From DAOMFM01 sp035429825 (GTDB taxonomy: Bacteria > Acidobacteriota > Blastocatellia > UBA7656 > JADIYM01): a stretch of 52,493 nt of DNA. A program made the position numbers and the translations under genes. The notes beneath the pieces were generated by a model that ran no database searches, had not been told where the DNA came from, and saw only the letters and a list, made by a program, of their open reading frames with translations. Below, piece by piece: positions 1 through 8,293 of this stretch; the stretch's first letter is position 1; every line of letters starts with the position of its first letter. The stretch lies in the NCBI GenBank assembly GCA_044224215.1, contig JBGAKX010000016.1, positions 1 to 52,493 of the forward strand, in the 5' to 3' direction.

Positions 1-854
1 GCCTTGCGGAACATCCTGTTCACGCCGTACCACTGACCGGGATCCTGGCGCACAGCCTCCTCGAGAGGTCGCATCAACAGTGCGCCGAGCTCCTCTGGCG
101 TGAGGTCGTCGCCCGGAAGTTCGACGGCTTGCGGCACCATTCGAAACGCGAGCGGGCCATCGGAAAACGTCAGCCCGGCAATCAGCGCCGCGCCCGTTCG
201 GCGCGCGAGCATCGCGAAGCCGAGCGAGATCGGAACCCTTTGGCCAAAGAACTCGACCATCGTCGGACGCTCGGTCACCTGCCCGTCGATGAGCGCAAAG
301 AACAGCTTGTTGCGTTTGAGCGCGCGCATCGCCTGCACGCCGCTGGTGAGATCCGATGCGTTGACCTCTTCGATGCCGGCTTTCTTGACGTGATCTCGAA
401 GGTCGGTGTCGATGGTCGAACCGGCCTCCGCCGCCCGCAATGCAACATACGGGTATCCGAGGTTGGCCAGCACGATCGGCGACAGCGTCGGTCGGCCGAA
501 GTGGAGCGAGTAGATGATCCCGCCATTCCCGCGCGCGAGCGCTGCGTCGCATACCGCGCGGGCGGCCGCGATGCTCGCGGGATCCGTGCGCGCGATGATC
601 TCTTCGGCCGTCAGCCTGGGAAAGACGACCTTGTCGATCGCGACCCAGGCACGGTGGATCCGCTGACGGCGAACGACGTCGTCGACCCACTCTGCGGACT
701 TGTCGGGGAACACGCGTGCGACGTCCGTGCGCAGCCGCTTCTCCTTGCCGCGCAAGAATGCCGCGGAGATCGGTTCCGCGAGCCGGTACACGGTGTCCGG
801 AGGAAGTGTCTTGGCAAGGCCGTAAATGAGTGCCTGCGCGATCTGCTGTCTCAC
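1..854 (-). CDS. LpxL/HtrB-family lipid acyltransferase (3' end cut by window edge)
   Basis: Frame stays open from a GTG at 854 to the window edge (284 codons), so only the C-terminus is missing. The protein resembles the lysophospholipid acyltransferases that add fatty acyl chains to lipid A or to polyketide/lipid products at the inner membrane. Visible features are the basic N-terminal region, the block around His118 (SLHFG) and the later block near residue 180 (ALIDGQ, then FFG) typical of the LpxL family. The family motif is H-x4-D/E; here it reads H118-F-G-R-P-T123, so the expected acid is Thr. The GTG start overlaps the upstream KS stop codon (GTGA), so it is translationally coupled to a ketosynthase/ACP operon. 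An acyl transfer role in that pathway is inferred; a non-catalytic role cannot be excluded. Confidence 0.75.
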   Translation of the reverse strand, partial: MRQQIAQALIYGLAKTLPPDTVYRLAEPISAAFLRGKEKRLRTDVARVFPDKSAEWVDDVVRRQRIHRAWVAIDKVVFPRLTAEEIIARTDPASIAAARAVCDAALARGNGGIIYSLHFGRPTLSPIVLANLGYPYVALRAAEAGSTIDTDLRDHVKKAGIEEVNASDLTSGVQAMRALKRNKLFFALIDGQVTERPTMVEFFGQRVPISLGFAMLARRTGAALIAGLTFSDGPLAFRMVPQAVELPGDDLTPEELGALLMRPLEEAVRQDPGQWYGVNRMFRK

Positions 855-2143
855 GCGTGCTCCCCCTTCCAACGAGCCAACACGAGCGACACATTCTGTC
901 CGCCGAATCCGAAGCTGTTCGACATCGCATAGTCGGCCTCGATCGCGCGCGCGACGCCGGGAACGTAATCCAGATCACACTCCGGATCCGGCGTCACGAG
1001 ATTGATCGTCGGCGGAGCGATCTGATCCCTGAGCGCCAGAATCGAGAAGATCGCCTCGACGGCGCCGGCTGCCGCGACGAGGTGTCCGATCATGGACTTT
1101 GTCGAACTGATCGGTATGGCAGGCGCGTGTTCGCCGAATGCGTTCCGTATCGCACGCGTCTCGGCGCCGTCGTTCTCGATGGTCCCGGTGCCGTGCGCGT
1201 TGATGTATCCGATCTGTGAGGGCTGGAGCCTCGCGTCCGCGAGCGCGCGCAGGATCGCCGTCGTCGGGCCGGTCGCGTCGGGGCTCATCGCTGTCAGGTG
1301 ATAGATCTCGAGACCGACGCCGTAGCCGACGACCTCGGCGTGGATCGTCGCCCCGCGCGAGCGCGCGTGCTCGAGCTCCTCGAGAACCAGGATTCCGGCG
1401 CCTTCGCCGAGAACGAACCCCTCGCGCAGCGCGTCGAACGGACGCGATGCCTTGTCAGGTGTGTCGTTCGCCCGCGACAGCGCACCGAGATTTCCAAACC
1501 CGATGATCTTGATCGGGCTGAACATGCTGTCGATTCCGCCGGAGAGACACACGTCGGCGTCGCCGCGGCGGATCATTCGCAGCGCTTCGCCAAGCGCCTG
1601 CGATCCGGTCGCGCATGCCGTCAGAAAGGTCGCGGTGGGACCCTGTATGCCGTACTGGATCGACAGCAGGCTTGGAACGAACTGGGATTCCTGAAAGAGA
1701 AGCGTGTTGGCGCCTTCGTGCAACTCCATGAGCCGTGCGATCTCGCCCTCGTCGTAGCGGTCGCCAACGTACGCCCGCGTGAAGGACCAGCCCATGTCTT
1801 CGGGCTGCGTGTGCGATTCGTTGCTGCCGAGCGAGAGTGCGAGGCGCAGCGGATCTTCGGTCGACAGGTCGAGCCGGGAATCGCGCACCGCCATCTCGGT
1901 CGCGGCGAGCGCAAAACGCGCCCGCCTGTTGTCGGCGGGAATCGGGAAGACCGGCTGTACATAGTCGGAAACGTCGAACGGATCGACGATTCCCGCGATC
2001 CGCGTCTTGAGCGGCGATGCGTCATAGAAGTCGATCTCGCGAATCCCCGAGCGGCCGGCGATGGCGCCCTGCCACGACGCTTCGACGGTCAGACCGACTG
2101 GCGTGACGGCGCCCATGCCCGTGACCACGACGCGCCGCGTCAT
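851..2143 (-). CDS. Beta-ketoacyl-ACP synthase, catalytic (KS-alpha, FabF-like)
   Basis: A 430-residue FabF-type ketosynthase that condenses malonyl-ACP with an acyl thioester. The catalytic triad is complete: Cys177 in TACATGSQALGEA, the first His in NAHGTGT and the second His in STKSMIGHLVAAAG. A longer reading starting at 2176 is possible, but the ATG at 2143 is preferred because it overlaps the stop of the upstream KS homologue (ATGA) and gives the family N-terminus MTRRVVVTGMGAVTPVG. It is third in an ACP - KS-beta - KS-alpha - acyltransferase operon, an arrangement of type II polyketide, aryl-polyene or specialised fatty acid synthases rather than housekeeping fabF. The product is unknown. 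Confidence 0.9.
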   Translation of the reverse strand: MTRRVVVTGMGAVTPVGLTVEASWQGAIAGRSGIREIDFYDASPLKTRIAGIVDPFDVSDYVQPVFPIPADNRRARFALAATEMAVRDSRLDLSTEDPLRLALSLGSNESHTQPEDMGWSFTRAYVGDRYDEGEIARLMELHEGANTLLFQESQFVPSLLSIQYGIQGPTATFLTACATGSQALGEALRMIRRGDADVCLSGGIDSMFSPIKIIGFGNLGALSRANDTPDKASRPFDALREGFVLGEGAGILVLEELEHARSRGATIHAEVVGYGVGLEIYHLTAMSPDATGPTTAILRALADARLQPSQIGYINAHGTGTIENDGAETRAIRNAFGEHAPAIPISSTKSMIGHLVAAAGAVEAIFSILALRDQIAPPTINLVTPDPECDLDYVPGVARAIEADYAMSNSFGFGGQNVSLVLARWKGEHA

Positions 2144-3441
2144 GCCGGCACCTCGCGGAACAGCACCGACGCGCACTGGCCGCCGAACGAGTAACCGTTC
2201 GCAAGCGTGAAACGCAGGGTTGACGGGTGACCATTCGTGCCGCGCACGAGTCCGGCCGGCGCATCCGAGTCGAGCTCGGCCGAGTTGATCGTCGGCGCAA
2301 TGCGCTGGGTCGCGAGTGCCGAGATGGCATCGACCGCGGCGAATGAACCCGCGGCAGAATGCGGCCGCCCGATCGCCGACGCCGGAGCGGTCACGGCCAC
2401 GGAACGCGAGCCGAACACGCGTTCGAGCGCGCGGGCTTCCGCGGCGTCATAGTCCCGGAGCGACGCCGCAGCGGCAACGACGAGATCGACGTCGTCCGGA
2501 CCGGCATTGGCCCGCGCCAATGCACGCCCCATCGCATTCGCGAGCCCCCTACCCTCGGGATGCGCCGACGTCGGGTGAAACGCGTCCGACGCGCCGCCCC
2601 AGCCCGCAACCTCCGCAAGAGCGCGGGCGCCGCGCCGCTCGGCAGCCGCGGCGTCCTCGAGCAGCAGGTATGCCGCGCCTTCGCCCATCACGTACCCTCG
2701 GCGCCGCGTGTCAAACGGCATCGACAGGTCCGTCTCGTCTGCGCGCGCGTTCGCAAGGAATCCGTTCGAATGGTACCGGGCCACGCTCACCGGGACGACG
2801 CGGCTGTCACAGCCCCCAACCAGTGCGCGCTCGTACAGGCCCTCGCGAATCGACGCCACCGCGTCGCCGATGACCTGAAGCCCGCCAGCCGCCTCCGACG
2901 TATACGTGTTCGCCTCGCCCCTTAGCCCGAATGCCAGTCCGATGTGCGCGACGGCAAGATTCGGGATAAATGTAAGCAACCAAAGAGGATGCATCGCCCG
3001 GACACCGCGTGTCAGATATCGCGAGCGGTCGAACGCCCGCGGCTCGCCGGGAGCGGGGGACGGATCCATTGCGCGCACCGCGGCGTCACCAAACTCGAGA
3101 ATTCCGCCGTCATGCCGACCGACCGACGCCAGACACGCCGTGTCGGCGCGCAGCGCATAATCGTCAAGCATTGCGTGGCGCAGGCAATCGCCTGCGGCCG
3201 CGAGCCCGAGCTTCATCGCACGATTCTGAACCCGGTAGTACCTGGGATCGCCAGGCACCAACTCGTCCGAGAATCCCTTGACCTCGGCGGCCAGCTGTAC
3301 GGCGTAGTCGCCCGGGTCAAACAGCGTAATCTGTGCGACCCCGCTGTGACCCGCACAGCGCGCCGTCCAGTGCTGTTCGTACCCGTACCCAATCGGCGAT
3401 ACGACTCCGACGCCGGTAACGACGACGCGCCGCTCGAGCAT
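2140..3441 (-). CDS. Ketosynthase homologue without catalytic residues (KS-beta / chain-length-factor-like)
   Basis: A 433-residue thiolase-fold ketosynthase homologue with N-terminal RRVVVTGVGVVSPIG and C-terminal GYSFGGQCASVLF. Where KS enzymes carry the nucleophilic Cys, this protein has Glu183 (TSEAAGGLQVIGDA), and the NAHGTGT histidine block is replaced by AAAASLRD. Loss of the condensing residues next to an intact KS is the pattern of KS-beta (chain length factor) subunits, which pair with KS-alpha and shape chain length; those usually carry Gln at the Cys position. The gene lies 4 bp after the ACP gene and overlaps KS-alpha by ATGA, so near-equimolar synthesis and a heterodimer are likely. 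The heterodimer is inference. Confidence 0.85.
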   Translation of the reverse strand: MLERRVVVTGVGVVSPIGYGYEQHWTARCAGHSGVAQITLFDPGDYAVQLAAEVKGFSDELVPGDPRYYRVQNRAMKLGLAAAGDCLRHAMLDDYALRADTACLASVGRHDGGILEFGDAAVRAMDPSPAPGEPRAFDRSRYLTRGVRAMHPLWLLTFIPNLAVAHIGLAFGLRGEANTYTSEAAGGLQVIGDAVASIREGLYERALVGGCDSRVVPVSVARYHSNGFLANARADETDLSMPFDTRRRGYVMGEGAAYLLLEDAAAAERRGARALAEVAGWGGASDAFHPTSAHPEGRGLANAMGRALARANAGPDDVDLVVAAAASLRDYDAAEARALERVFGSRSVAVTAPASAIGRPHSAAGSFAAVDAISALATQRIAPTINSAELDSDAPAGLVRGTNGHPSTLRFTLANGYSFGGQCASVLFREVPA

Positions 3442-3445
3442 TGCC

Positions 3446-3853
3446 TTAGCCTTCTCCGCGCGCCTTCCTTACAGCGTGCTCCACATAGTCCGTGAAGGTC
3501 CTGACCGTAGAAAGCATGGCGGTAATCTCGTTCACGCTCGTACCGGGCGAAATTGCGGGGAGCGTCGTGAACGCAAACTGCTCCTTCAGCCGATCGATGC
3601 CGACTTCGGTAATTGCTCCATCTTGGACGTTTGCGGGATCGCGCAACAGCCGCTGCGGGAAGAGCTCCTCGGCGGCGATCTCGACGTCGAACTCCTCTTC
3701 AACGCCGTAGACGATCTCGACGAGCTCGAGCGAGTCGACTCCGAGGTCGGCAATCATCGACGTGTCGGGCGTGATTGGTCCTAGGTCGCGCTTGAGCGCG
3801 GAGCGGATCGAGGCATCGATCACCGCCTCGATCTCATGTCGTTCTGGTATCAT
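3446..3853 (-). CDS. Acyl carrier protein with C-terminal extension
   Basis: A 135-residue protein whose first about 80 residues are a carrier domain. Ser41 in DLGVDSLELVEIV is the 4'-phosphopantetheine attachment site. Standard ACPs are about 75-85 residues; this one carries about 50 more, including a hydrophobic/proline stretch and a charged C-terminal helix (DYVEHAVRKARGEG). It is the first gene of the KS operon and presumably tethers the growing acyl chain for the KS-alpha/KS-beta pair. Its sequence and context argue against it being the primary fatty acid synthesis ACP. Confidence 0.88.
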   Translation of the reverse strand: MIPERHEIEAVIDASIRSALKRDLGPITPDTSMIADLGVDSLELVEIVYGVEEEFDVEIAAEELFPQRLLRDPANVQDGAITEVGIDRLKEQFAFTTLPAISPGTSVNEITAMLSTVRTFTDYVEHAVRKARGEG

Positions 3854-3962
3854 TGCGAACCCCCGTTATGAACACACTTCCCGAATGAACGTCGAAGTTT
3901 AGCACGCGATGTCAAGGATACACGCTGGTGCCCAGGTTCCCCATGTGGTGTGATTTGCAGGC

Positions 3963-5603
3963 ATGACTTCGTTGCCGGGATCCGAGGTTCCGCAGCGCCG
4001 ACGCGTCCTCGCAGTCGGGCTCGACGGGGCGTCGTTCGAGCTGCTCCAGCCCTGGATTCAATCGGGCGATATGCCGAACCTGGCGGCGCTGGTCAATCGC
4101 GGAGTCTCCGGCGGGCTTGAAAGCGTCATTCCGCCGCTCACACCTCCCGCGTGGACGACGGCGGCGACAGGCGTAAACCCAGGGAAACACGGGGTCTTCA
4201 ACTTCCTGAAGCCCAAGTTTGGGCGCGCGGTGACCGAGTTCTTCGGAACGGCGGACTGGAAGACGCCTGCGCTCTGGGACTACCTCGGAGCCAGAAATCT
4301 GTCGTCTGTAGTGCTGCACCTTCCGGCCACGTATCCGCCGCGGCCAATCGAGGGAGTGCTGGTCGCCGGGTTGCCGCTCACAAACGTAGACGCAAACAGC
4401 ACGTGGCCACCCGAGCTCAAGAACGATCTGCAGCGCGAGATTCCGGGGTATAGGCTCTTCCCCGACACGATGCTGCTGCGAACGGACCGCGACGCGTACT
4501 TCCGCAATGCGGTCGAGACGCTGCGTGCGCAGACCGACGAAGCGCTGTATCTGATGGAGCGCGAGCCGTGGTCGTTGATGTTCTCGCTCTGGCACATGGG
4601 CGACTCGTTGAAGCACTACTTCTGGGAGGACATGACCGGCGCCTCCGGCAACGAGGCCCGGCGGTTCTACATTCGCGACTACTACCGCGAAGTCGATCGG
4701 GCGCTCGGCCGCGTCGTCGAACGCGCAGGCCCCGAAACGCACATCGTCGTGCTGTCGGACCACGGGCACCAGGGTGTCCGGCGCGCAATCTTCCTGAACG
4801 GATGGCTCGCGCAGAACGGGCTCCTGAAGGTCCGCGTGCCGGTCTCGATGATTTCGTCGAAAGTCGTGCGCAAGATCCGACGCGTGCTCAAGCGGAGATT
4901 CAGGATCCCGGTTCGGCAGGCGGGCGACAACGACCAGGGATTTGCCGCCGCCGCGCGCGCGCTCGAGAGCATGGGGCGATTGATCGTGTGGGATTCGACG
5001 AAGGCGTACGCCGAGCCGCCGGGATTCGTCTGGATTAACGTTCGGGGTCGCGATGCCGCGGGTGTCGTCGAGCCCGGCGAGCAGTATGAAACGGTGTGCC
5101 GCGAGATCGGCGATGGTCTGCTTGCGCTGCGCGATCCGCAGACAAACCTCCCCGTGGTCGACCGAGTGGTGAGGCGCGACGATGCGTTCGCGGGCGGTGC
5201 GATCGAGGATGCGCCCGATCTGGTCGTCCTCCCGCGCGAGGGCTACATCACCGAGTACGGCATGCAGGCCGGTCGTGCAGTCGGTCCGGCACGCCAGGTT
5301 GGGTTCAATGGCTACCACGTGATGCGCGGTATGGTCGCATTTGCGGGTCCCGACATTCGGGCGGGCGAGACGATCGAGGATGCGCAGATTGCCGACATCG
5401 CGCCGACGGTAATGTACCTGCTCGGCCTTCCGCACCAGCCGGAAATGGACGGGCACGTGCTGACGGCGGCCATTCGGCCGGATGTCCTGGCGAAGCGTCC
5501 CGTTCGGATCGAAGCGATACAGGTCGAGCGACCGATCGTGTCCGATCGTGGGGGCGAGCAGGACGCGATCGAGCAAAGCCTCCGCGATCTCGGCTACATG
5601 TAG
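3963..5603 (+). CDS. Alkaline-phosphatase-superfamily phosphodiesterase/hydrolase (type I PDE / nucleotide pyrophosphatase-like)
   Basis: A 546-residue predicted metal-dependent hydrolase. Likely active-site residues are Asp21 (AVGLDGASF), a Thr nucleophile at 65/66 (PAWTTAATG), Asp214 and His218 (HMGDSLKHYFW), and Asp266/His267/His269 (LSDHGHQG), with a further His in the NGYHVMRG segment. This is the two-metal layout of the phosphodiesterase/nucleotide pyrophosphatase branch. No signal peptide is obvious, so a cytoplasmic location is likely. The substrate (phosphoglycan, nucleotide or phospholipid head group) cannot be read from sequence. It is divergent from the ACP operon, with a 109-bp gap that probably holds both promoters. 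Confidence 0.82.
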   Translation: MTSLPGSEVPQRRRVLAVGLDGASFELLQPWIQSGDMPNLAALVNRGVSGGLESVIPPLTPPAWTTAATGVNPGKHGVFNFLKPKFGRAVTEFFGTADWKTPALWDYLGARNLSSVVLHLPATYPPRPIEGVLVAGLPLTNVDANSTWPPELKNDLQREIPGYRLFPDTMLLRTDRDAYFRNAVETLRAQTDEALYLMEREPWSLMFSLWHMGDSLKHYFWEDMTGASGNEARRFYIRDYYREVDRALGRVVERAGPETHIVVLSDHGHQGVRRAIFLNGWLAQNGLLKVRVPVSMISSKVVRKIRRVLKRRFRIPVRQAGDNDQGFAAAARALESMGRLIVWDSTKAYAEPPGFVWINVRGRDAAGVVEPGEQYETVCREIGDGLLALRDPQTNLPVVDRVVRRDDAFAGGAIEDAPDLVVLPREGYITEYGMQAGRAVGPARQVGFNGYHVMRGMVAFAGPDIRAGETIEDAQIADIAPTVMYLLGLPHQPEMDGHVLTAAIRPDVLAKRPVRIEAIQVERPIVSDRGGEQDAIEQSLRDLGYM

Positions 5604-5639
5604 ATGCGGAACCGCCAAAAAGCGGGATGCCCCGGATGC

Positions 5640-5668
5640 TTGACAGGTCGTTTTGCGGCGTGCAAACT
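5640..5668 (+). promoter_or_regulatory. Predicted sigma-70-type promoter of tRNA-Leu
   Basis: A perfect -35 TTGACA (5640-5645), a 17-bp spacer and a weak -10 CAAACT (5663-5668). Transcription would start about 6-7 bp later, a few bases before the mature tRNA 5' end at 5681. The position supports the call; the -10 matches only three of six consensus bases. Confidence 0.5.
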
Positions 5669-5680
5669 TCCCGCCTGCCC

Positions 5681-5763
5681 GCGGATGTGGCGGAATGGCA
5701 GACGCGCTAGGCTCAGGACCTAGTGCCCTTCGGGGCGTGGAGGTTCAAATCCTCTCATCCGCA
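5681..5763 (+). tRNA. tRNA-Leu (anticodon CAG)
   Basis: Acceptor arms GCGGATG (5681-5687) and CATCCGC (5756-5762) pair fully, followed by discriminator A at 5763. The anticodon stem CTAGG/CCTAG (5707-5711, 5719-5723) encloses CTCAGGA, giving anticodon CAG. A long class II variable arm (TGCCC TTCG GGGC) and a T-arm around GGTTCAAAT complete the fold. CCA is not encoded. It reads CUG, a common leucine codon in this GC-rich DNA. Confidence 0.97.
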
Positions 5764-5770
5764 TCGCTCG

Positions 5771-5802
5771 AAAACCGGCTCAGGCCGGTTTTTCGTTTTT
5801 TC
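5771..5802 (+). terminator. Intrinsic terminator after tRNA-Leu
   Basis: A 9-bp stem, AAAACCGGC (5771-5779) and GCCGGTTTT (5784-5792), with TCAG loop, followed by a T-rich run ending near 5802. This is the clearest intrinsic terminator in the window and lies 8 bp after the tRNA. Confidence 0.85.
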
Positions 5803-5911
5803 CGCTAATGAAACGCCGGCATCTTGCCGATATGCCCGACGAGCGTGGCTCGTCCTGCAGGGCATATTGCGCCGAATCCACGGATCCGCCCCGAGATTCC
5901 GGAGTAGCACC

Positions 5912-6832
5912 ATGAGGCGTTTCATACATTCGTCGGTCAGAGCGGCCTGTTGCGCGGCCGCACTGGTCTCGCTGCTGTCGTCGGGATTCGCGGCGAGCGC
6001 CGGTTCCCCCGACCAGTTGCGAGGCGACAAGATCGCCATTGTGACGTCCGCCATCGATTCGAGCGGGAATGCCGTGACGGACCTCAAACCCGTCGACCTG
6101 CTTGCCAGGATCGAATCGACGGGTGCGACGGTCGCGGGCGTTTCGCATGTCGGAGCGCCAAGCCAGATCATCGTCCTGCTCGACACGAGTGCGACGTCCG
6201 CCCGCACTCCGCAGAAGATGATCTGGAACACGCAGTGCGTCACCGCGCTTGCCGACCAGCTGCCGCCCGCGACGAACGTCATGGTGCTGGGATACAGCGA
6301 CCGCATTGCGGAGTTGTACTCCGGAAAGGCGAATTCGGCGGCGATCGACCGTGCCATCAAGACGGTTCCACGCGCCGGCGAAGCGGCGCTCCTGGAGATC
6401 CTGAAGTACATGGGCGACACGCTTGCGCAGCAGGGGGGCGGTAATGGGACGATCCTGGTCGTCGTCTCGGACGGTGTCGACACCGTCAGCCGGGCGAGCA
6501 CCAAGGACGTCATTCACGCGATCGGACTTGCGGGCGTCCCCGTCTACAGCCTCGTCGTCATGGATCCCTCGTGGAATTCGCAGAACCTGTCAAAGCTGAA
6601 CGCACGCAGCAAGTTGTCGGACATTTCGAAGGCAACGGGCGGGACGAGCATTTCGGTCAACCCCGGCGAAGTGAAGAAGGTGGCAGGGACGATCGGCACG
6701 TTGCTCGACGCGCGCTACCTCGTCGAGCTCACTGGCGTCACGCTCAAGAGCAACTCCGAGTCGCGGCTGACGCTTGACGCGCAGCGCGCCGGCATCGAGC
6801 TGTATCACGCCGATCACGTCTACAACCGCTAG
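5912..6832 (+). CDS. Secreted VWFA-domain protein
   Basis: A 306-residue protein with an N-terminal signal peptide (basic MRRF, hydrophobic core, AxA-like end near residue 30). The ATG at 5912 is 8 bp downstream of GGAG; the frame runs further upstream through the tRNA, so that extension is not coding. A von Willebrand factor A fold is suggested by a MIDAS-like DTSATS after a hydrophobic strand (IIVLLDTSATS) and by ILVVVSDGVDT. It resembles the VWFA-related family abundant in Acidobacteriota, whose function is poorly known; an extracytoplasmic metal-dependent binding role is the usual guess. It is convergent with rho and stands alone. Confidence 0.75.
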   Translation: MRRFIHSSVRAACCAAALVSLLSSGFAASAGSPDQLRGDKIAIVTSAIDSSGNAVTDLKPVDLLARIESTGATVAGVSHVGAPSQIIVLLDTSATSARTPQKMIWNTQCVTALADQLPPATNVMVLGYSDRIAELYSGKANSAAIDRAIKTVPRAGEAALLEILKYMGDTLAQQGGGNGTILVVVSDGVDTVSRASTKDVIHAIGLAGVPVYSLVVMDPSWNSQNLSKLNARSKLSDISKATGGTSISVNPGEVKKVAGTIGTLLDARYLVELTGVTLKSNSESRLTLDAQRAGIELYHADHVYNR

Positions 6833-6858
6833 CGCGCCAGCGAAAAGCGCCGAACCGG

Positions 6859-7995
6859 TTACGATTCCAGCGGGATGCGCTCCAGCAGCGTCCTGTTGGA
6901 GTCGGTTTCCTCAACTGCCTTCAGCAGCCGCGTCATCGCCTCGGCCGGCTTTAGGGTTGCGAGCGCACGCCGCAGCGCGCGCACGCGAGGCAGCTCCCAC
7001 TCCTCGAACAACTTCTCTTCCTTGCGCGTTCCCGAGGCGTTGATGTCGACTGCGGGAAAGATCCGCTGCTCGGCGAGCCGTCTGTCGAGAACCAGTTCCA
7101 TGTTTCCGGTGCCCTTGAACTCCTGAAAGATCACGTCGTCCATCTGGCTTCCGGAACCGACGATCACCGTCGCAAGGATGGTCAGGCTTCCGCCGTGCTC
7201 GATCTTTCGCGCCGCGCCAAAGAACTTCCGCGGGAACTCGAGCGCGCGGCTGTCGACGCCACCGGACATCGTCTTGCCACGCCCGGTCTGACCCCGGTTG
7301 GAGGCGCGTCCGAGGCGCGTCAGCGAGTCGAGCAGCAGCACCGCGTCACCGCCGCTCTCCACGATGCGCCGCGCCCGGTCGAGCATCAGGTTTCCCAACC
7401 TGAGCTGGTCCTCCGTCGACTCATCCGATGTTGCCGCGACAACCTCGCCGGCGATCGAACGGCGCAGGTGCGTGACTTCCTCGGGTCGTTCATCGACGAG
7501 CACGACAATCAGTTCCACGTCCGGATGGTTTGCCGAGACGCCGGCCGCGATCTGCTCGATGAGTGTCGTCTTGCCCGCCTTGGGCGCCGCAACGATCAAC
7601 CCGCGCTGCCCCTTGCCGACCGGAGCGACGAGGTCGAGCACTCGCATCGAAATGTCGGCCGGACCGCGAACGAACGACAAACGCTCGTACGGGTCGATGC
7701 TGACAAGATCCGAGAACGGCGTCGCGTGCTCCAGCGAGCTGCGCGCGATGCCGTTGATCGACGTGACGTGCGTCAACTCGACGCGCTCACGGCCGGATTG
7801 CGTCACCGTCGATGCCGTTCCCGCGAGCACCAGACCCTGCGCGAGGTTCGCCGCACGGACGAGCGCGGCGGGCACGGTCGGATCGCCGGCGCGCGCCTTG
7901 TACGACGCGGACCGGTTTCTGAGGTAGCCGTTCCCGCTGTCTGAAAGTTCGAGAAGACCCTCGACTGTCTGCGGTTGATCGCTGAGGGATGGCAC
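6859..7995 (-). CDS. rho: Transcription termination factor Rho, lacking the N-terminal helical domain
   Basis: A hexameric RNA-dependent ATPase that ends transcription. Clear Rho features are the Walker A APKAGKTTL, VDERPEEVTHLRR, the Q-loop region (RGKTMSGGVDSRAL) and the R-loop EFKGTGNMELVLDRRLAEQRIFPA in pieces matching the family. From the GTG at 7995 it is 378 residues, against about 419 in E. coli. Only about 10 residues precede the cold-shock-like RNA-binding domain, so the Rho_N helical bundle is absent. The RNP motif reads GNGYLR where E. coli has GFGFLR. The frame is open further upstream to 8262, but that part has no Rho similarity; GGAG sits 11 bp before this GTG. It could be the sole Rho or a paralogue. 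Confidence 0.88.
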   Translation of the reverse strand: MPSLSDQPQTVEGLLELSDSGNGYLRNRSASYKARAGDPTVPAALVRAANLAQGLVLAGTASTVTQSGRERVELTHVTSINGIARSSLEHATPFSDLVSIDPYERLSFVRGPADISMRVLDLVAPVGKGQRGLIVAAPKAGKTTLIEQIAAGVSANHPDVELIVVLVDERPEEVTHLRRSIAGEVVAATSDESTEDQLRLGNLMLDRARRIVESGGDAVLLLDSLTRLGRASNRGQTGRGKTMSGGVDSRALEFPRKFFGAARKIEHGGSLTILATVIVGSGSQMDDVIFQEFKGTGNMELVLDRRLAEQRIFPAVDINASGTRKEEKLFEEWELPRVRALRRALATLKPAEAMTRLLKAVEETDSNRTLLERIPLES

Positions 7996-8293
7996 GTTGC
8001 GTGGGACTCCGCGGCCGAGTGTAGCCGCCGCTTCGATACAGGTGCAAGCACGCGATTCTCGATCGCAAGAGGTTCGCAAGAATCGCTCCGGCAACGGATT
8101 CCGCTGCCGCGAATCTATAGTGGCGTACGAACAATGAGTGAAGGGGCCGGCTATCTCAGCCGCACGCGCTGATCGAGATCCGGCCCTCGCTGTCCGGCAA
8201 CGCCCGACAACCCAAGGGACAAGGGGACAAGGGAGGCTTTGGCGTGAGGGCGAGGGCCGCATCGCGACCAGCGCGGGCGCGCGCCCGCGTGGG
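7996..8293. other. Intergenic leader region upstream of rho
   Basis: A 298-bp stretch without a supported gene. On the minus strand a TATAGAT box (around 8114-8121) lies about 120 bp before the rho start, so a long rho leader is possible, as is common for autoregulated rho genes. No -35 at proper distance was seen and no structured RNA was recognised. Confidence 0.35.

Noticed and set aside
3910..3915. TTGACA on the minus strand upstream of the ACP operon
   Set aside because: No acceptable -10 at 16-18 bp; promoter not called.
3912..5618. 568-codon open frame on the minus strand opposite the phosphodiesterase gene
   Set aside because: Shadow frame rich in Arg/Asp/His; the plus frame has the metal-binding residues.
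5723..5911. N-terminal extension of the first VWFA frame
   Set aside because: It begins inside tRNA-Leu and crosses its terminator; the ATG at 5912 has a ribosome site and signal peptide.
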